Positions 53,463-63,420 of a DNA stretch of 64,000 nucleotides are shown here, piece by piece. The position numbers and the translations under genes are program-made. The stretch comes from a candidate division KSB1 bacterium (GTDB taxonomy: Bacteria; Zhuqueibacterota; Zhuqueibacteria; Thermofontimicrobiales; Thermofontimicrobiaceae). Each line of letters starts with the position of its first letter. Position 1 is the stretch's first letter. The stretch lies in NCBI GenBank assembly GCA_034506395.1, contig JAPDPQ010000001.1:130435-194434 (forward strand), read 5' to 3'. The notes below the pieces were generated by a model, which was given only the letters and a program-made list of their open reading frames with translations, was not told the origin of the DNA and did no database searches.

Positions 53463-53854
53463 CATCCACTGTATTGGAAGCTCGCAAACTGCTCGTTTTT
53501 GAAAAAAATTGTCATCAAAAATTATTTGGCAATCTTCTGAATCAAATGCAGCAATGGCCCCAAAAATGAAATGAGACAATTGCCCTGCGGATTATCTTAT
53601 TGTTTTGGACTGCAAAACACTTTCATTTCACGAATAGAAACGCCTATCCATCTACTGCGAGGCGCAAATTTTGTTAAAATTCACACTCGCGAGGGTTGCA
53701 GTTGACAGATAGGCGTTTGATTAAAAAAGATACCAGGGAGCATTACCTCGCTTTTCTGTTCTTAAACGACTCAATCAAGTTCGCCAATGAGAGAATGATT
53801 GATCAGCAGGCAATGATCTCCCCTTTCATGATGGCAGAAGCGCACAACCACGGT
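53463..53854. other. Gap of 392 bp holding a large structured inverted repeat
   Basis: It lies between convergent genes. The element at 53638-53718 is listed separately; nothing else is evident. Confidence 0.4.
53638..53718. repeat. Nested inverted repeat of about 81 nt (structured RNA or cruciform candidate)
   Basis: An outer 11-bp perfect stem, AAACGCCTATC (53638-53648) with GATAGGCGTTT (53708-53718), encloses an inner ACTGC/GCAGT pairing, a small AATTTT-GTT-AAAATT hairpin and a CTCGCGAG palindrome. No T-run follows, so it is not a standard terminator. Confidence 0.5.
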
Positions 53855-54715
53855 TTATAGGAAGGTATAGACTATTCCAAGCGCAAAGGCCTGCTTAATT
53901 TGGCGCATCTTGGAAATATCCCGATCATAGAACAATTTGAAGTTGAAATTCACATTGAAATACTTCGAAATTTTGGTGGTCAGGATATTATCCCAGTTCA
54001 CATCAGTTGTGTTGAGCGCTTTAAGCGTGGAAAACAGTTCGAGTTTTGAAGTGAGCAGCGTATTTTGAGCCAATTTCCAATTTAAATCGGTGACGGATTC
54101 CGCACCGACCTCATTTTTGAATTTTTCGATTTTTACCGTTTTGGGGTCATCAGCATAAGGTTGGGGAAAATCGCTGGTCACAGTTTGCTTAAGTGACACA
54201 CCAAGTCGAGTCTTGATGGTCTCGTTCGGTTTGATGCCGATGCCAGCGCTTTCACGGATATAACCTGGATCCATGAACGCCGATACCTGCGTTTTGGGGG
54301 TAGCGCCGTAATTATAGCCAGGGGCAAATTGAGTTTCACCTGTCACAGCGACAAACGGATTGATCAGCACACCCAATTTGTAGGTGAACACGCTCTCCAG
54401 TTTGATCTCGTCCACGGATTTGCGCATCTGCTGATCTCCAGTTTTGGTGGAGCCATAAGTCAACTTGCCAGAGTTCGCCCAGTTGGTTTTGGCCTGATCA
54501 TTGGTGAAGTTGAAGTTCAAATTGACTTGCCAAGCGTAAGAATTTTCGCCGCCTTGTTTCCAATTATCAAAGCTTGTCTGTGTCAAATTAAGACCGCCGA
54601 CCATTGATTTCTGCCAGCCATATTTCGGTGTTTCGGCTGGCTGATCCTGCCCAAAAGCGAGACCGGCGACAAACATCACCATCACCATAAATAGTAAACT
54701 TGATTTCTGATTCAT
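53855..54715 (-). CDS. DUF3078-family outer-membrane/periplasmic protein
   Basis: 286 residues from the ATG at 54715, preceded by AGGAGGA (an upstream ATG at 54742 lacks a site). It has a signal peptide (about 1-22, AGLAFG), then strand-rich sequence with the DUF3078-type start GGLNLTQTSFDNWKQGGENS and alternating aromatic strands to the C-terminal IVYTFL, ending in Leu after Phe as in outer-membrane barrels. Function is unknown in the family, which is common in Bacteroidota and related phyla. It is a single gene. Confidence 0.83.
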   Translation of the reverse strand: MNQKSSLLFMVMVMFVAGLAFGQDQPAETPKYGWQKSMVGGLNLTQTSFDNWKQGGENSYAWQVNLNFNFTNDQAKTNWANSGKLTYGSTKTGDQQMRKSVDEIKLESVFTYKLGVLINPFVAVTGETQFAPGYNYGATPKTQVSAFMDPGYIRESAGIGIKPNETIKTRLGVSLKQTVTSDFPQPYADDPKTVKIEKFKNEVGAESVTDLNWKLAQNTLLTSKLELFSTLKALNTTDVNWDNILTTKISKYFNVNFNFKLFYDRDISKMRQIKQAFALGIVYTFL

Positions 54716-54850
54716 TTCTTCCTCCTGAATTTGACTGTTCAATCCAATATTGCTCCCTCAAATTGAAATTTGATCCAGTGCCGCAATAATCATGCTTCCT
54801 GACTATCTTATAGATGCTACAACTTTTCTCTGGAAGCTGATATTAATCGG

Positions 54851-55252
54851 TTATTTCAACTGGATCCCGCAATGCGCACAACGAACCGCTTTAATTGGAA
54901 TAATCGAAAGACATTCGGGGCATTCTTTAGTGGTCGGTGCGGCTGGTGGCGGTGGCACTTCTTTTCGTTTCAATTTATTCATGCCCTTCACTACCAGGAA
55001 TATTGCGAAAGCGACAATAATGAAATCAAGCACGGTATTGATAAAAACGCCGTATTTGATCGCGACACCCTCTTTTAGTGTAATCATCAATTCACTAAAA
55101 TCGACTCCCCCCAAAAGCATGCCTATGGGAGGCATCAACACATCGTTAACAAAAGAACTAACGATTTTGCCGAAAGCAGCGCCGATGATAATACCGACCG
55201 CCATATCGACAACATTCCCGCGCATAGCAAATTCTTTGAACTCCTTGAACAT
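54851..55252 (-). CDS. mscL: Large-conductance mechanosensitive channel MscL
   Basis: 133 residues. The N-terminal [29 protein letters not shown] is the MscL signature and first pore helix, and the second helix (about 65-88) is [19 protein letters not shown] short C-terminal extension after a PPPPAA linker has two CxxC pairs ([16 protein letters not shown]), a zinc ribbon found in part of the family. It opens under membrane tension to release solutes in hypo-osmotic shock. GGAGG precedes the ATG. MscS follows 222 bases upstream in the same direction. Confidence 0.95.
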   Translation of the reverse strand: MFKEFKEFAMRGNVVDMAVGIIIGAAFGKIVSSFVNDVLMPPIGMLLGGVDFSELMITLKEGVAIKYGVFINTVLDFIIVAFAIFLVVKGMNKLKRKEVPPPPAAPTTKECPECLSIIPIKAVRCAHCGIQLK

Positions 55253-55474
55253 CTCATTCCTCCATTGTTTGGTTGATCGATTGATTGATTCATTTGGAAA
55301 TTAGCATTGACTCTTTGAACTCATGGAATGATTTTAGCGGCTTTTAAAAGATTCCAATGAGATTTCAGTTCTGACAAACATGTTGTTTATAGGGCTAACT
55401 CGAACTCCTCCCTGCGAAAGTCTGGCCACAGATCTTAGTAGAAATAAACAATAAGATCGCGAAAGCATGGATTA

Positions 55475-56287
55475 TCAGCTTTGCTGGATGAAAATGCGCT
55501 TCGGGATTGGAGCGGCAATTCCTTCTTTATCGAACGCCATTTTCACTTTTTCTTTGGTATCGAAATAGACGTTCCAGTAGTCATCAGTTTTGCACCAGAG
55601 TCGAACTTCGAAATTCACCGCACTTTCACTCAGGTCCGAGACCAGAAACTCTGGGGCTGGTTTTTTCAGAATTCTGTTATCACTGGCTGCAATCTTGCTG
55701 AAAACCTCCTTCGCCTTCTGGATATCCGCGCTGTGGCTGACACCAAACGAGAGATCGACGCGACGCTGGGCTTCAGCAGTAAAATTAATAATGCTCCCAT
55801 TGGAAAGCGGACCATTTGGAATAATGACGGTCTTATTGTCTGGGGTTTTCAAGATCGTGTTAAAAATTTGGATTTCATGTACTGTCCCAGCATGACCTTG
55901 GGCGTTGATGAAGTCGCCCACCTTGAACGGTTTGAACAATAAAATCAGCACGCCCCCAGCGAAATTGGCCAGGCTTCCCTGCAATGCTAAACCCACCGCC
56001 AAGCCAGCAGCACCCAAGATCGCGACAAACGAAGTGGTGGCAATCCCTACCATCGAAGCGACGCTGATCAACAACAGCGCTTTCAGCAGTACACTCACGA
56101 AACTGGTCAAAAATTTCTGCAACGAGCTATCGGTGCCAGATCGGTCCATCAGGTTTTTGAGCGCTCGAACCACAATCTTGATTATCCATAAACCGATAAT
56201 CAGAACGACAATCGCCAGCAGTAGCTTCGGCACATAGCCCATGATGAGATTAATCGCATTATCCGCATAGGCTTCAAATTTTCCCAT
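55475..56287 (-). CDS. mscS: Small-conductance mechanosensitive channel MscS
   Basis: 270 residues, a minimal MscS: three membrane helices (about 15-37, 60-82, 88-115), with the pore helix GAAGLAVGLALQGSLANFAGG followed by VLILLFKPFKVGDFI, then the beta domain (INAQGHAGTVHEIQIFNTIL) and the C-terminal cage domain. It relieves osmotic pressure. AGGAGGG lies 8 bases before the ATG. It is encoded near mscL in the same direction and may be co-expressed, though a 222-bp spacer separates them. Confidence 0.93.
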   Translation of the reverse strand: MGKFEAYADNAINLIMGYVPKLLLAIVVLIIGLWIIKIVVRALKNLMDRSGTDSSLQKFLTSFVSVLLKALLLISVASMVGIATTSFVAILGAAGLAVGLALQGSLANFAGGVLILLFKPFKVGDFINAQGHAGTVHEIQIFNTILKTPDNKTVIIPNGPLSNGSIINFTAEAQRRVDLSFGVSHSADIQKAKEVFSKIAASDNRILKKPAPEFLVSDLSESAVNFEVRLWCKTDDYWNVYFDTKEKVKMAFDKEGIAAPIPKRIFIQQS

Positions 56288-56461
56288 AACATTGCCCTCC
56301 TAATAACTGGAATTTGTATTGAACGGTTAAAGAATCGCTCCTGTTTTTGGTATGCTTCATCCAACGTTTCGAGATGGCCTTCGCTATCTCAATTTTGAAC
56401 CGCTATTTTTGGGTGAAAATGAATCATTCATTAGTTTTGATTGACATCGAAAGATCCGCGA

Positions 56462-58897
56462 TCAAAACGGCCTGCGCATCTGCCGAGACTCACGGGGATT
56501 GACTTTATTGAATACGGTCTGGATATTTTCCCCGAGGATGTTTCTAATATCTTGATCGCCGTAGCCTTTTCGATGTAAGGCAATAGTCAAATTCAACATC
56601 TGGTCCAAATTTTCAATATCCAATGCACATTTTGGGCAAGGATATAGGCCGATCAGAGCCAATTCTGGTTTCGAACTTGGCAAACGATAGGGCATCGATA
56701 CTGGGCCAGCCAGTGGCGCTTGGATCGGCAGCCCGCTCAACCTGGATTTTAATTTCTCGATCTGATCCACGAGTTCATCAATTTGATTCGGGCAAAACGC
56801 TAAAGCGATAAGTCCTCCATTATTTGCCACTCGCTGAATCAAGCTGTCTGATAAAGTCGCAACTTCTCGAACACCAGCGATTACAATCGGCTGTTTCGAA
56901 AGCTCCAGAGCCTGAACCAGGACAGATTCTGGAAGGTCTTTCATGAGGATTAATATTTTTTGATCATTCAAGGTTTTGATCGCCTTTTTCCCCTCGCTGG
57001 TGAGGCCTTCCGATTCGGTCATCCACCGACCATCGATCCCGTCAAACATAAAGAATTTAGCACCTAGTTTCCCCGCGATGCGCAAATTGACTGGATCACC
57101 ATTAACGCTTGCCACCCCGTGAAGCCCGATTACAGAATTGGTTTTATCGCGCCTGGTTCTGAACATTCGCTCCATTCCCCCCATCATGCGCGAAATATCT
57201 GATTCCTCTTGGCTGGCCGCATCCACCGATCGCAGCGTTTCTGCCAATCGGCACGATGGCGCCTGCAAGGAATCCAATGAGACTGTCACAAATTGCACAT
57301 CGATCCATTCGTTTTGCAGCGAATCCAAAATCGACAATCCGGGTTGATATGGAATTGGGTGAATATTGTAGATGTTTGCCGATTTATGAATGTAACGCGG
57401 CAATCGGTTCTCTACGATGAGATTACCATCCGCATTAGCAACAAGTAATGCTACATCATAGACGAACTGCGCGACCTTTCCCAGGAGCTCGGCACTGAGC
57501 TTCTCCACATCGTCACCAGGCTGATGATAATCGGTATGGGCGTTCCATGGAGAAGTCATTAAGGCAAAGGCAGGAATCCCACGGGTGATGAATGGTGTGT
57601 GATCACTGCCTCCTGGCCCACCACGGCTCGGCTCCAAAAAATCTAATGTCTCCTGGGGCAAGTTCTCTTTGATCATTGTCCAGATCTCTGGCGCATAGTA
57701 GATACCAGGAAACCCCAGCTTGCTCCCTTGTCCCACCATATCCAAATTAAGGTTCAATACCGTTTTTTCGATCGGGATTATTGGGTGGGTTGCATAGTAA
57801 CTGGAACCAAGCAGGCCGCGCTCTTCTCCTCCCCAGCAGGCAAAGAGAATGCTTCGTTTCGGCCGAACTTTATTGGCCATCATAGCGCGAGCCACCTCCA
57901 TCACCACCGAAGCTCCGCTGGCGTTATCCTCCGCACCATTATAGACCTGACCATATTGCACCCCAACATGATCCAGATGGCCTCCAATAATGATTCCTTC
58001 ATCGCCCAGCACTGGATCAATCCCTTTAATCATCCCCAAAACATTCTTGCCAGTACGATTGGGATCGTAATCCACTTTCACCGATAAGGTTGCCTTTTTT
58101 CCAGTGGGATAGGAAATGGGTCGGAGCTCTTTATTCAGCTTATCAAATTGTTCGCGCAGTCTGCGAGCAAAACCCTGATTGGTCTCGTCTTTGGCCCTGA
58201 GCAATGATTTGACCACCCGTTCATCCACACCGAATGCGAGAAAATTGGGCCGATAATTGCCTGGGCGTAAACTCCAAGCACCCAGTCCCCGTTCTTCTGC
58301 ACCGAAATCCGCGCATAACAACATCCCAACAGCTCCGCGCTGTTGTGCGATTGCAGCCTTGGCACTATCACTGTGGACCCCCTGCCATTTTTTTTCATCA
58401 TTTTGAGGGCAGCCATGCATCACCAGCACGATCTTGTCTCTCACGTTCAGCCCAGCATACTCATCCAATCCTCGATCCGGGGCACTGATGCCGAAACCGA
58501 CGAACACGACTTCGGCACTCACCTTGCCGCCGCCAGAGAAACGCAACACACTGAAATCTCGATCTTCAAAATCGAATTCGCGCTTGCCAACCGTCAGCTT
58601 TGGAAGCTCGAATTCTGTCTTTAAATAAGAGAAAGGAAATGCCTGAAAATAGCTGCCATTGTCTCCAGCAGCCGCCAGTCCCCAAGCTCTAAACTTTTCA
58701 GCGACCCAATTGGCCGCTTTTTCGAACCCTGGAGTACCAGTATCGCGTCCCTCCAAGGCATCACTGGCGAGATAAGCCACGTAAGATTTGGCATTTTCTC
58801 CGCTCGGTCGCTGCTGTGCTACAAGTGAGCCAGAGAAAGAAAAAACGAGTGTCAGAATAATTAAAAACCGATTCAAATAATGTCTTTTTATGTTCAT
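56462..58897 (-). CDS. M28-family metallopeptidase fused to a degenerate M19-like domain
   Basis: 811 residues: signal peptide (1-27), a PA-type insert (about 120-260), and an M28 di-zinc aminopeptidase domain with ligands in GGHLDHVG (His307), AEDNASG (Asp324), GGEERG (Glu358/359), LNLDMVG (Asp386) and WNAHTDYH (His454). From about 570 the sequence follows the M19 membrane dipeptidase pattern (GLTSEGKKAIKTLNDQKILI, SKQPIVIAGV, NNGGLIALAFCPNQID, ALHRKGYGDQDIRNILGEN), but the M19 metal ligands are replaced, so this part is probably not catalytic. It is exported; GGAGGAATAG precedes the ATG. Confidence 0.87.
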   Translation of the reverse strand: MNIKRHYLNRFLIILTLVFSFSGSLVAQQRPSGENAKSYVAYLASDALEGRDTGTPGFEKAANWVAEKFRAWGLAAAGDNGSYFQAFPFSYLKTEFELPKLTVGKREFDFEDRDFSVLRFSGGGKVSAEVVFVGFGISAPDRGLDEYAGLNVRDKIVLVMHGCPQNDEKKWQGVHSDSAKAAIAQQRGAVGMLLCADFGAEERGLGAWSLRPGNYRPNFLAFGVDERVVKSLLRAKDETNQGFARRLREQFDKLNKELRPISYPTGKKATLSVKVDYDPNRTGKNVLGMIKGIDPVLGDEGIIIGGHLDHVGVQYGQVYNGAEDNASGASVVMEVARAMMANKVRPKRSILFACWGGEERGLLGSSYYATHPIIPIEKTVLNLNLDMVGQGSKLGFPGIYYAPEIWTMIKENLPQETLDFLEPSRGGPGGSDHTPFITRGIPAFALMTSPWNAHTDYHQPGDDVEKLSAELLGKVAQFVYDVALLVANADGNLIVENRLPRYIHKSANIYNIHPIPYQPGLSILDSLQNEWIDVQFVTVSLDSLQAPSCRLAETLRSVDAASQEESDISRMMGGMERMFRTRRDKTNSVIGLHGVASVNGDPVNLRIAGKLGAKFFMFDGIDGRWMTESEGLTSEGKKAIKTLNDQKILILMKDLPESVLVQALELSKQPIVIAGVREVATLSDSLIQRVANNGGLIALAFCPNQIDELVDQIEKLKSRLSGLPIQAPLAGPVSMPYRLPSSKPELALIGLYPCPKCALDIENLDQMLNLTIALHRKGYGDQDIRNILGENIQTVFNKVNPRESRQMRRPF

Positions 58898-59035
58898 TCT
58901 ATTCCTCCAAAATCTCGACGAATGAAATTAAAATTGATCAGCAATTTCAAACTAACGATAACTTTTGTGGTCGATTGGTCGGCGTTTAAACTTCTTTTTC
59001 TCCCATTTGATGTCAGTTAGCTTCTATGATCATTG

Positions 59036-59527
59036 CTAGTGGTCGGTTGAAGCAATTTGTCTCTTTAACAGATCAAACATTAGGATTGCCGCTTGTCGGG
59101 CGGCTTGATCTCTGATTTCCTGGCGAGAACCCTTAAAATGATATTGCTCGATCAAAATCTGATCGTTCCAAGAAACCCCGATGAACACCGTCCCGATTGG
59201 TTTTTCTGGCGTCCCACCCGTGGGTCCAGCAATACCACTTACAGCGATCGCGCAGTCAGCGCCGGTTTGCCTGACAATCCCGTCAAGCAATTCAGCAACC
59301 GTATTGTGACTTACTGCGCCATGCTGATCCAGCGTCTGCTGCTTTACCCCCAGCCATTTCATCTTCATTTCATTGCTATAACAAACTACTCCACCAATGA
59401 ATACCTCTGAAGCGCCAGCGATATCGGTTAATAGCTTCGCAATCAGTCCCCCTGTGCAAGACTCGGCCGTGGCGATCGTTAGGCTTCGTTCTTTCAGTGC
59501 GGTGATAAGTTTGATGTATTCATCCAT
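59036..59527 (-). CDS. pncC: Nicotinamide-nucleotide amidohydrolase PncC (CinA C-terminal domain)
   Basis: 163 residues covering only the CinA C-terminal amidohydrolase domain. The signature TAESCTGGLIAKLLTDIAGA, VCYSNEMKMKWLGV and AIAVSGIAGPTGGTPEKPIG are intact. The enzyme deamidates nicotinamide mononucleotide to nicotinate mononucleotide in NAD recycling. The N-terminal COG1058 domain present in full CinA is absent, as in E. coli YgaD/PncC. No ribosome site is visible before the ATG. It is cytoplasmic and apparently a single gene. Confidence 0.92.
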   Translation of the reverse strand: MDEYIKLITALKERSLTIATAESCTGGLIAKLLTDIAGASEVFIGGVVCYSNEMKMKWLGVKQQTLDQHGAVSHNTVAELLDGIVRQTGADCAIAVSGIAGPTGGTPEKPIGTVFIGVSWNDQILIEQYHFKGSRQEIRDQAARQAAILMFDLLKRQIASTDH

Positions 59528-59889
59528 GTTTTGATTCGACCTAATTGACTTTTTGAATTGCCTGAATATATGACATCTTCGTTAAAAAATCAAGCTTATA
59601 AATTAAAAAAATGAATAAATCCTCATTTCTAAGTTTGAAAGAAAATTTAGAAGTGTCAGCGAAGCATTTGGCTGAAAATAATATTTCATCCACCAAAATG
59701 AGAGCTATGCATTAGGTGCATAACCCACCGTTCCTCGACCGACATGTTCAATTTCAAAGGCAGATTTTGGGATTAATTGTATCCATATAAACGGTGAGCT
59801 AATGTGACAGGCTATTCCGCTGCGCAAAAAAGACTTGAATTCATTGCAAAAATTCATTATCTTGGGCTCAAAAAATGACGGAGATTCTG
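59528..59889. other. Gap of 362 bp between divergent genes, nothing recognised
   Basis: AT-rich divergent promoter region for pncC and the L,D-transpeptidase gene; no individual signal is convincing. Confidence 0.35.
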
Positions 59890-61587
59890 ATGAACAGGGA
59901 ATTCAAATTTTCTTATCTAATTGCTATCATCGGTATCTTGATGGTTGCTATTATGGCGTTATACGTGCTGGTAATTCATCGGGAGCCAAGCTTAACTGAG
60001 CGTCTCGCCCGAGCAGAACGGGAGCACTTTGCCGAATTTCCTGGCATTCCCACATTTGTTGTGGGGATAGATACTACCCACGCTGATAGTCTTTTAATTA
60101 AGTTCTATCGCGCGCGCGATTTTCAGCCTGCCTGGATCGATGATAGAGGATTGAAGGACATTGCGGATAGTTTATTAGAAGCAATTCGAGGGGCTGCGGA
60201 TGATGGACTTAATCCTAAAGAATATCATGTTGGGACGATCGATTCATTATTGACGCAATTTCAATTCCGTTTGAAGTCCAGAGCCCCAGTTGAGGTTGAA
60301 GGGCTGTTCAATCTGGAGATTTTATTGACGGACGCATTTTTGCTTTATGCGAATCATTTGCTGTCTGGACGGTTGAATCCAGAGACCATCGATCGAGAGT
60401 GGTTGACCTCCCGGCCTGAAGCCGATGTGGTGGCGATCCTAAATGACGCGTTGAAAGCGGGACGAATCCGACAGAAGCTGCTGAGTCTGATGCCTCAGAT
60501 TCCCTGCTATGCTCAAATGCGTAAGGAGATGGTGCGCTATCGATCTCTGGCGCTCCAAGGGGGCTGGCCCATGGTGCCCCCAGGACCCTCCTTAAAAAAA
60601 GGGGATCGGGGAATGCGCGTGGCAGCATTGAGCGCACGACTCATCGCTTCAGGGGATTTAAAGCAGCGTCCCATGGCCTCGATCTCGGTCTTCGACGACA
60701 CTTTGGAACAAGCAGTTAAAGATTTTCAACAGCGCTATGGGTTGGTGCCGCATGGAACTGTTGATCCAAGGACCATCGCAGCGTTGAATGTGCCAGCGCT
60801 GGAATACTTCCGCAAGATCGTGGTAAATTTGGAGCGCTGGCGTTGGTTACCAAGGGAACTGGGAAATCGGTACATCATGGTTAACATTGCTGCTTTTGCA
60901 CTGGAGGTGGTAGAAAATGGCATTACTGTGATCCGCATGCCAGTGGTGGTGGGCAAAGACTATCGTCGAACCCCAGTATTCAGCTCAAAAATGACTTATC
61001 TGGTGCTCAATCCTTATTGGAACGTCCCAGAGACAATCGCCACGGAGGATATTTTAAAAGAGGCAAAGCGCGATCCGAGCTATTTGGTCAAGAGGAATAT
61101 TGTGGTATTGAAGGGCTGGAACGATGAGACCCCGATTGATCCATTTCAGGTGAATTGGGCTGCCATCACCAAACAAAATTTGCCCTATCGGTTCCGACAA
61201 GCGCCCGGTCCACTCAATGCCCTGGGGCGAATCAAGTTCATGTTCCCAAATAAATACGACGTGTACATCCATGATACCCCCAGCCGGGCAGATTTTCAGC
61301 GTCCTGAGCGCGCGCTCAGCTCCGGTTGCATTCGGGTGCAAGATCCGATTGAATTGGCTGCATATGTGCTTCGCGGCAATCCGAATTGGACAAAAGAGCA
61401 GATCATAGCTGGACTGGAAAAGCTCACCAACTACACCATCACCCTGCCAGAACCGATCCCAGTGCATATCTTTTACTGTACTGCATGGATCGATGCCCAG
61501 GGACGCGTTCAGTTTCGGGAAGACATTTATGACAGGGATAAATTGGTACTGGAAGCCTTGCGCGCTGAGCAGATCCTAATGGATTGA
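59890..61587 (+). CDS. L,D-transpeptidase with peptidoglycan-binding domain (YcbB-like)
   Basis: 565 residues from ATG 59890, preferred to 59875 because CGGAG lies 8 bases before it. An N-terminal membrane anchor (about 8-30), a scaffold region typical of YcbB/LdtD (about 50-210), a PG_binding_1 domain (about 235-300; GDRGMRVAALSARLIASGDL, FQQRYGLVPHGTVDPRTIAA) and a YkuD catalytic domain (about 320-490) with YIHDTPSRADF and the catalytic Cys in LSSGCIRV. It forms 3-3 cross-links in peptidoglycan in the periplasm. It is a single gene followed by a weak hairpin near 61646. Confidence 0.92.
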   Translation: MNREFKFSYLIAIIGILMVAIMALYVLVIHREPSLTERLARAEREHFAEFPGIPTFVVGIDTTHADSLLIKFYRARDFQPAWIDDRGLKDIADSLLEAIRGAADDGLNPKEYHVGTIDSLLTQFQFRLKSRAPVEVEGLFNLEILLTDAFLLYANHLLSGRLNPETIDREWLTSRPEADVVAILNDALKAGRIRQKLLSLMPQIPCYAQMRKEMVRYRSLALQGGWPMVPPGPSLKKGDRGMRVAALSARLIASGDLKQRPMASISVFDDTLEQAVKDFQQRYGLVPHGTVDPRTIAALNVPALEYFRKIVVNLERWRWLPRELGNRYIMVNIAAFALEVVENGITVIRMPVVVGKDYRRTPVFSSKMTYLVLNPYWNVPETIATEDILKEAKRDPSYLVKRNIVVLKGWNDETPIDPFQVNWAAITKQNLPYRFRQAPGPLNALGRIKFMFPNKYDVYIHDTPSRADFQRPERALSSGCIRVQDPIELAAYVLRGNPNWTKEQIIAGLEKLTNYTITLPEPIPVHIFYCTAWIDAQGRVQFREDIYDRDKLVLEALRAEQILMD

Positions 61588-61801
61588 GAGGCATATCGAG
61601 CTTGGGGATTATAAATATGCATATTTGACCACGGCTTTTTCTCCAAAAGGATGCCTTTTTTCAGATCCCTTTTAGAGACAAGCTCGTGCAATTTTCATCA
61701 AACCGAACACCGGGATCGTGCAATTTTCAAAATAGTTCTGTTGGCCCAAAAATAGAGCAAAAGAACCAGTTCAGAGCCATTGCATCATCCTGGTTTGATC
61801 A

Positions 61802-63235
61802 TTAGCGATTGGGGTCGATCCAGCGCTCCCAATCAGGGTCGCTCAGCTCGCCGCGCGCTGTGGAATGAACCAACTCCAAATTGCCAAATCCCTGCTTATC
61901 AACAAACACAAATATGACTCCTCCCTGGATTGAAAAATATTTCCAGATGTGGTGCTCTTTATGCTCCATATTGAGTGGGAAGCGCTCGATCTCGTCTGGA
62001 ACGCCGTAAAGCAATAACACCCGACCGCGATCGCTTTTATACCCTTTTTTAAATCCTGAGAACTCCTTATTGGCCGTGTTCACCAACTTTAAATAGTCAT
62101 CGCGGAATTCGTTTTGGGGTGTCTCTGGTGATTTGTCGCGTTTGCGCCAAAACTCAATCAAAAATGCCTGTTTGCCTTGAGCATCTAGGGTCTTGTAAAT
62201 TTCTTTCTCCTCTCGAGTAGCGATATAGCTTGCCGCGTCAAATTCTTCATCCAATGTTTGCGTGGACATGCCTTTATAGATTCGTTCCATCGCTGCCTGG
62301 AATTTCTCTTCAGCTCGATGTTTCGCTACGCTGTCGCTCACTGCCAAGTCGCCCTCTCGATAGATAAAGAACTTTTTTCGTTTGGCGATCGCTGCTCCTG
62401 TAGACAGATCTTTGGCTTCGAGCTCAAAGAAATATGTGCCGGACTGAAACGAGATAATATTCATCCCGCTCACTTCAACTGCAGATTCCCCAGGTTTTTT
62501 CTTCAGCCGGGCTGGAAATTCGCGCACAACCTGTCCATCGCCATCAATGATCCGATATTGAACGGAATAATTCGACGTATCATTACCGCTCCACTCAGCA
62601 AGATTATAAATCTCAGTGTAAAACATGAGCATTGGCAGTCCAGTCCCATAAAATTGATCAGGATTGGGAATGACCTGATAGCCATTTTTATAAAACAAAT
62701 TTCGCTCAGTGTTGGGTCGAATTTGCGTGGCCAATTCAATATCACTGAGATTCAGCGTGCCGGTATCGAACGATTCGATGGTGAGCGGGAGTTGTTTCTC
62801 CCGCTGGAGCTGGGAATTCTCATCCCGCAACCGGACCTTTAGCTGATAGTTTCCGGGTTTGATAGCAAAATACCCCAGACCAAACAGCTTTTGGTTCGAT
62901 GTGAGTTCGGCCAAACTATCAATACGCGTGATACTCTGCCACGTATCGGACGCCAGCAACGAATCCCGTTGCCAGATCTCAGCCTGAAATGAAAATTCAG
63001 CTTTCCATGTCTTCCCATCTGGAACGAACTTGAGATGATCCCGATAAATCGAGTAATAAAGCTCCAATAGCACAAAATTGTCCTGCGCTCGAAATCGGCC
63101 GAAATCAAATCCGAAATTGAACCGTTCCAAGCTCAACGTTGAATCTGCCAGCGATTGACAATATGTTAGATTGCCAGCTACCAATGTGGCTATTGCAATG
63201 ATCAATCCTATGATTGCCAACCTAATATAACTCAT
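61802..63235 (-). CDS. GWxTD-domain protein
   Basis: 477 residues: a signal peptide (about 1-27), a long beta-rich region (about 35-320), and a C-terminal GWxTD domain (about 330-477) with LDAQGKQAFLIEFWRKRD, FKKGYKSDRGRVLLLYGVPDE and the closing DWERWIDP. GWxTD proteins are common in FCB-type and acidobacterial genomes but have no established function; the N-terminal part resembles proteins that describe exported, possibly surface or periplasmic, partners. GGAGGG lies 6 bases before the ATG. It lies upstream of nothing obvious; smc precedes it in the same direction 185 bases away. Confidence 0.85.
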   Translation of the reverse strand: MSYIRLAIIGLIIAIATLVAGNLTYCQSLADSTLSLERFNFGFDFGRFRAQDNFVLLELYYSIYRDHLKFVPDGKTWKAEFSFQAEIWQRDSLLASDTWQSITRIDSLAELTSNQKLFGLGYFAIKPGNYQLKVRLRDENSQLQREKQLPLTIESFDTGTLNLSDIELATQIRPNTERNLFYKNGYQVIPNPDQFYGTGLPMLMFYTEIYNLAEWSGNDTSNYSVQYRIIDGDGQVVREFPARLKKKPGESAVEVSGMNIISFQSGTYFFELEAKDLSTGAAIAKRKKFFIYREGDLAVSDSVAKHRAEEKFQAAMERIYKGMSTQTLDEEFDAASYIATREEKEIYKTLDAQGKQAFLIEFWRKRDKSPETPQNEFRDDYLKLVNTANKEFSGFKKGYKSDRGRVLLLYGVPDEIERFPLNMEHKEHHIWKYFSIQGGVIFVFVDKQGFGNLELVHSTARGELSDPDWERWIDPNR

Positions 63236-63420
63236 TTTTTCCCTCCAAAAATTTCATCAGAAACTTTTGCAACTTAAACGAAAACCAAACAGGTCATCAT
63301 CATCGCTGCAGATAAAGGATTGGCTGAAATTTCAGTCAATTTCCAATAAGCTTTGTCCATCTACCAAGCCGACAGCTAATTAACCTGGTATCTCTGAAAA
63401 TATGTTTAGCAGTAATTGTC

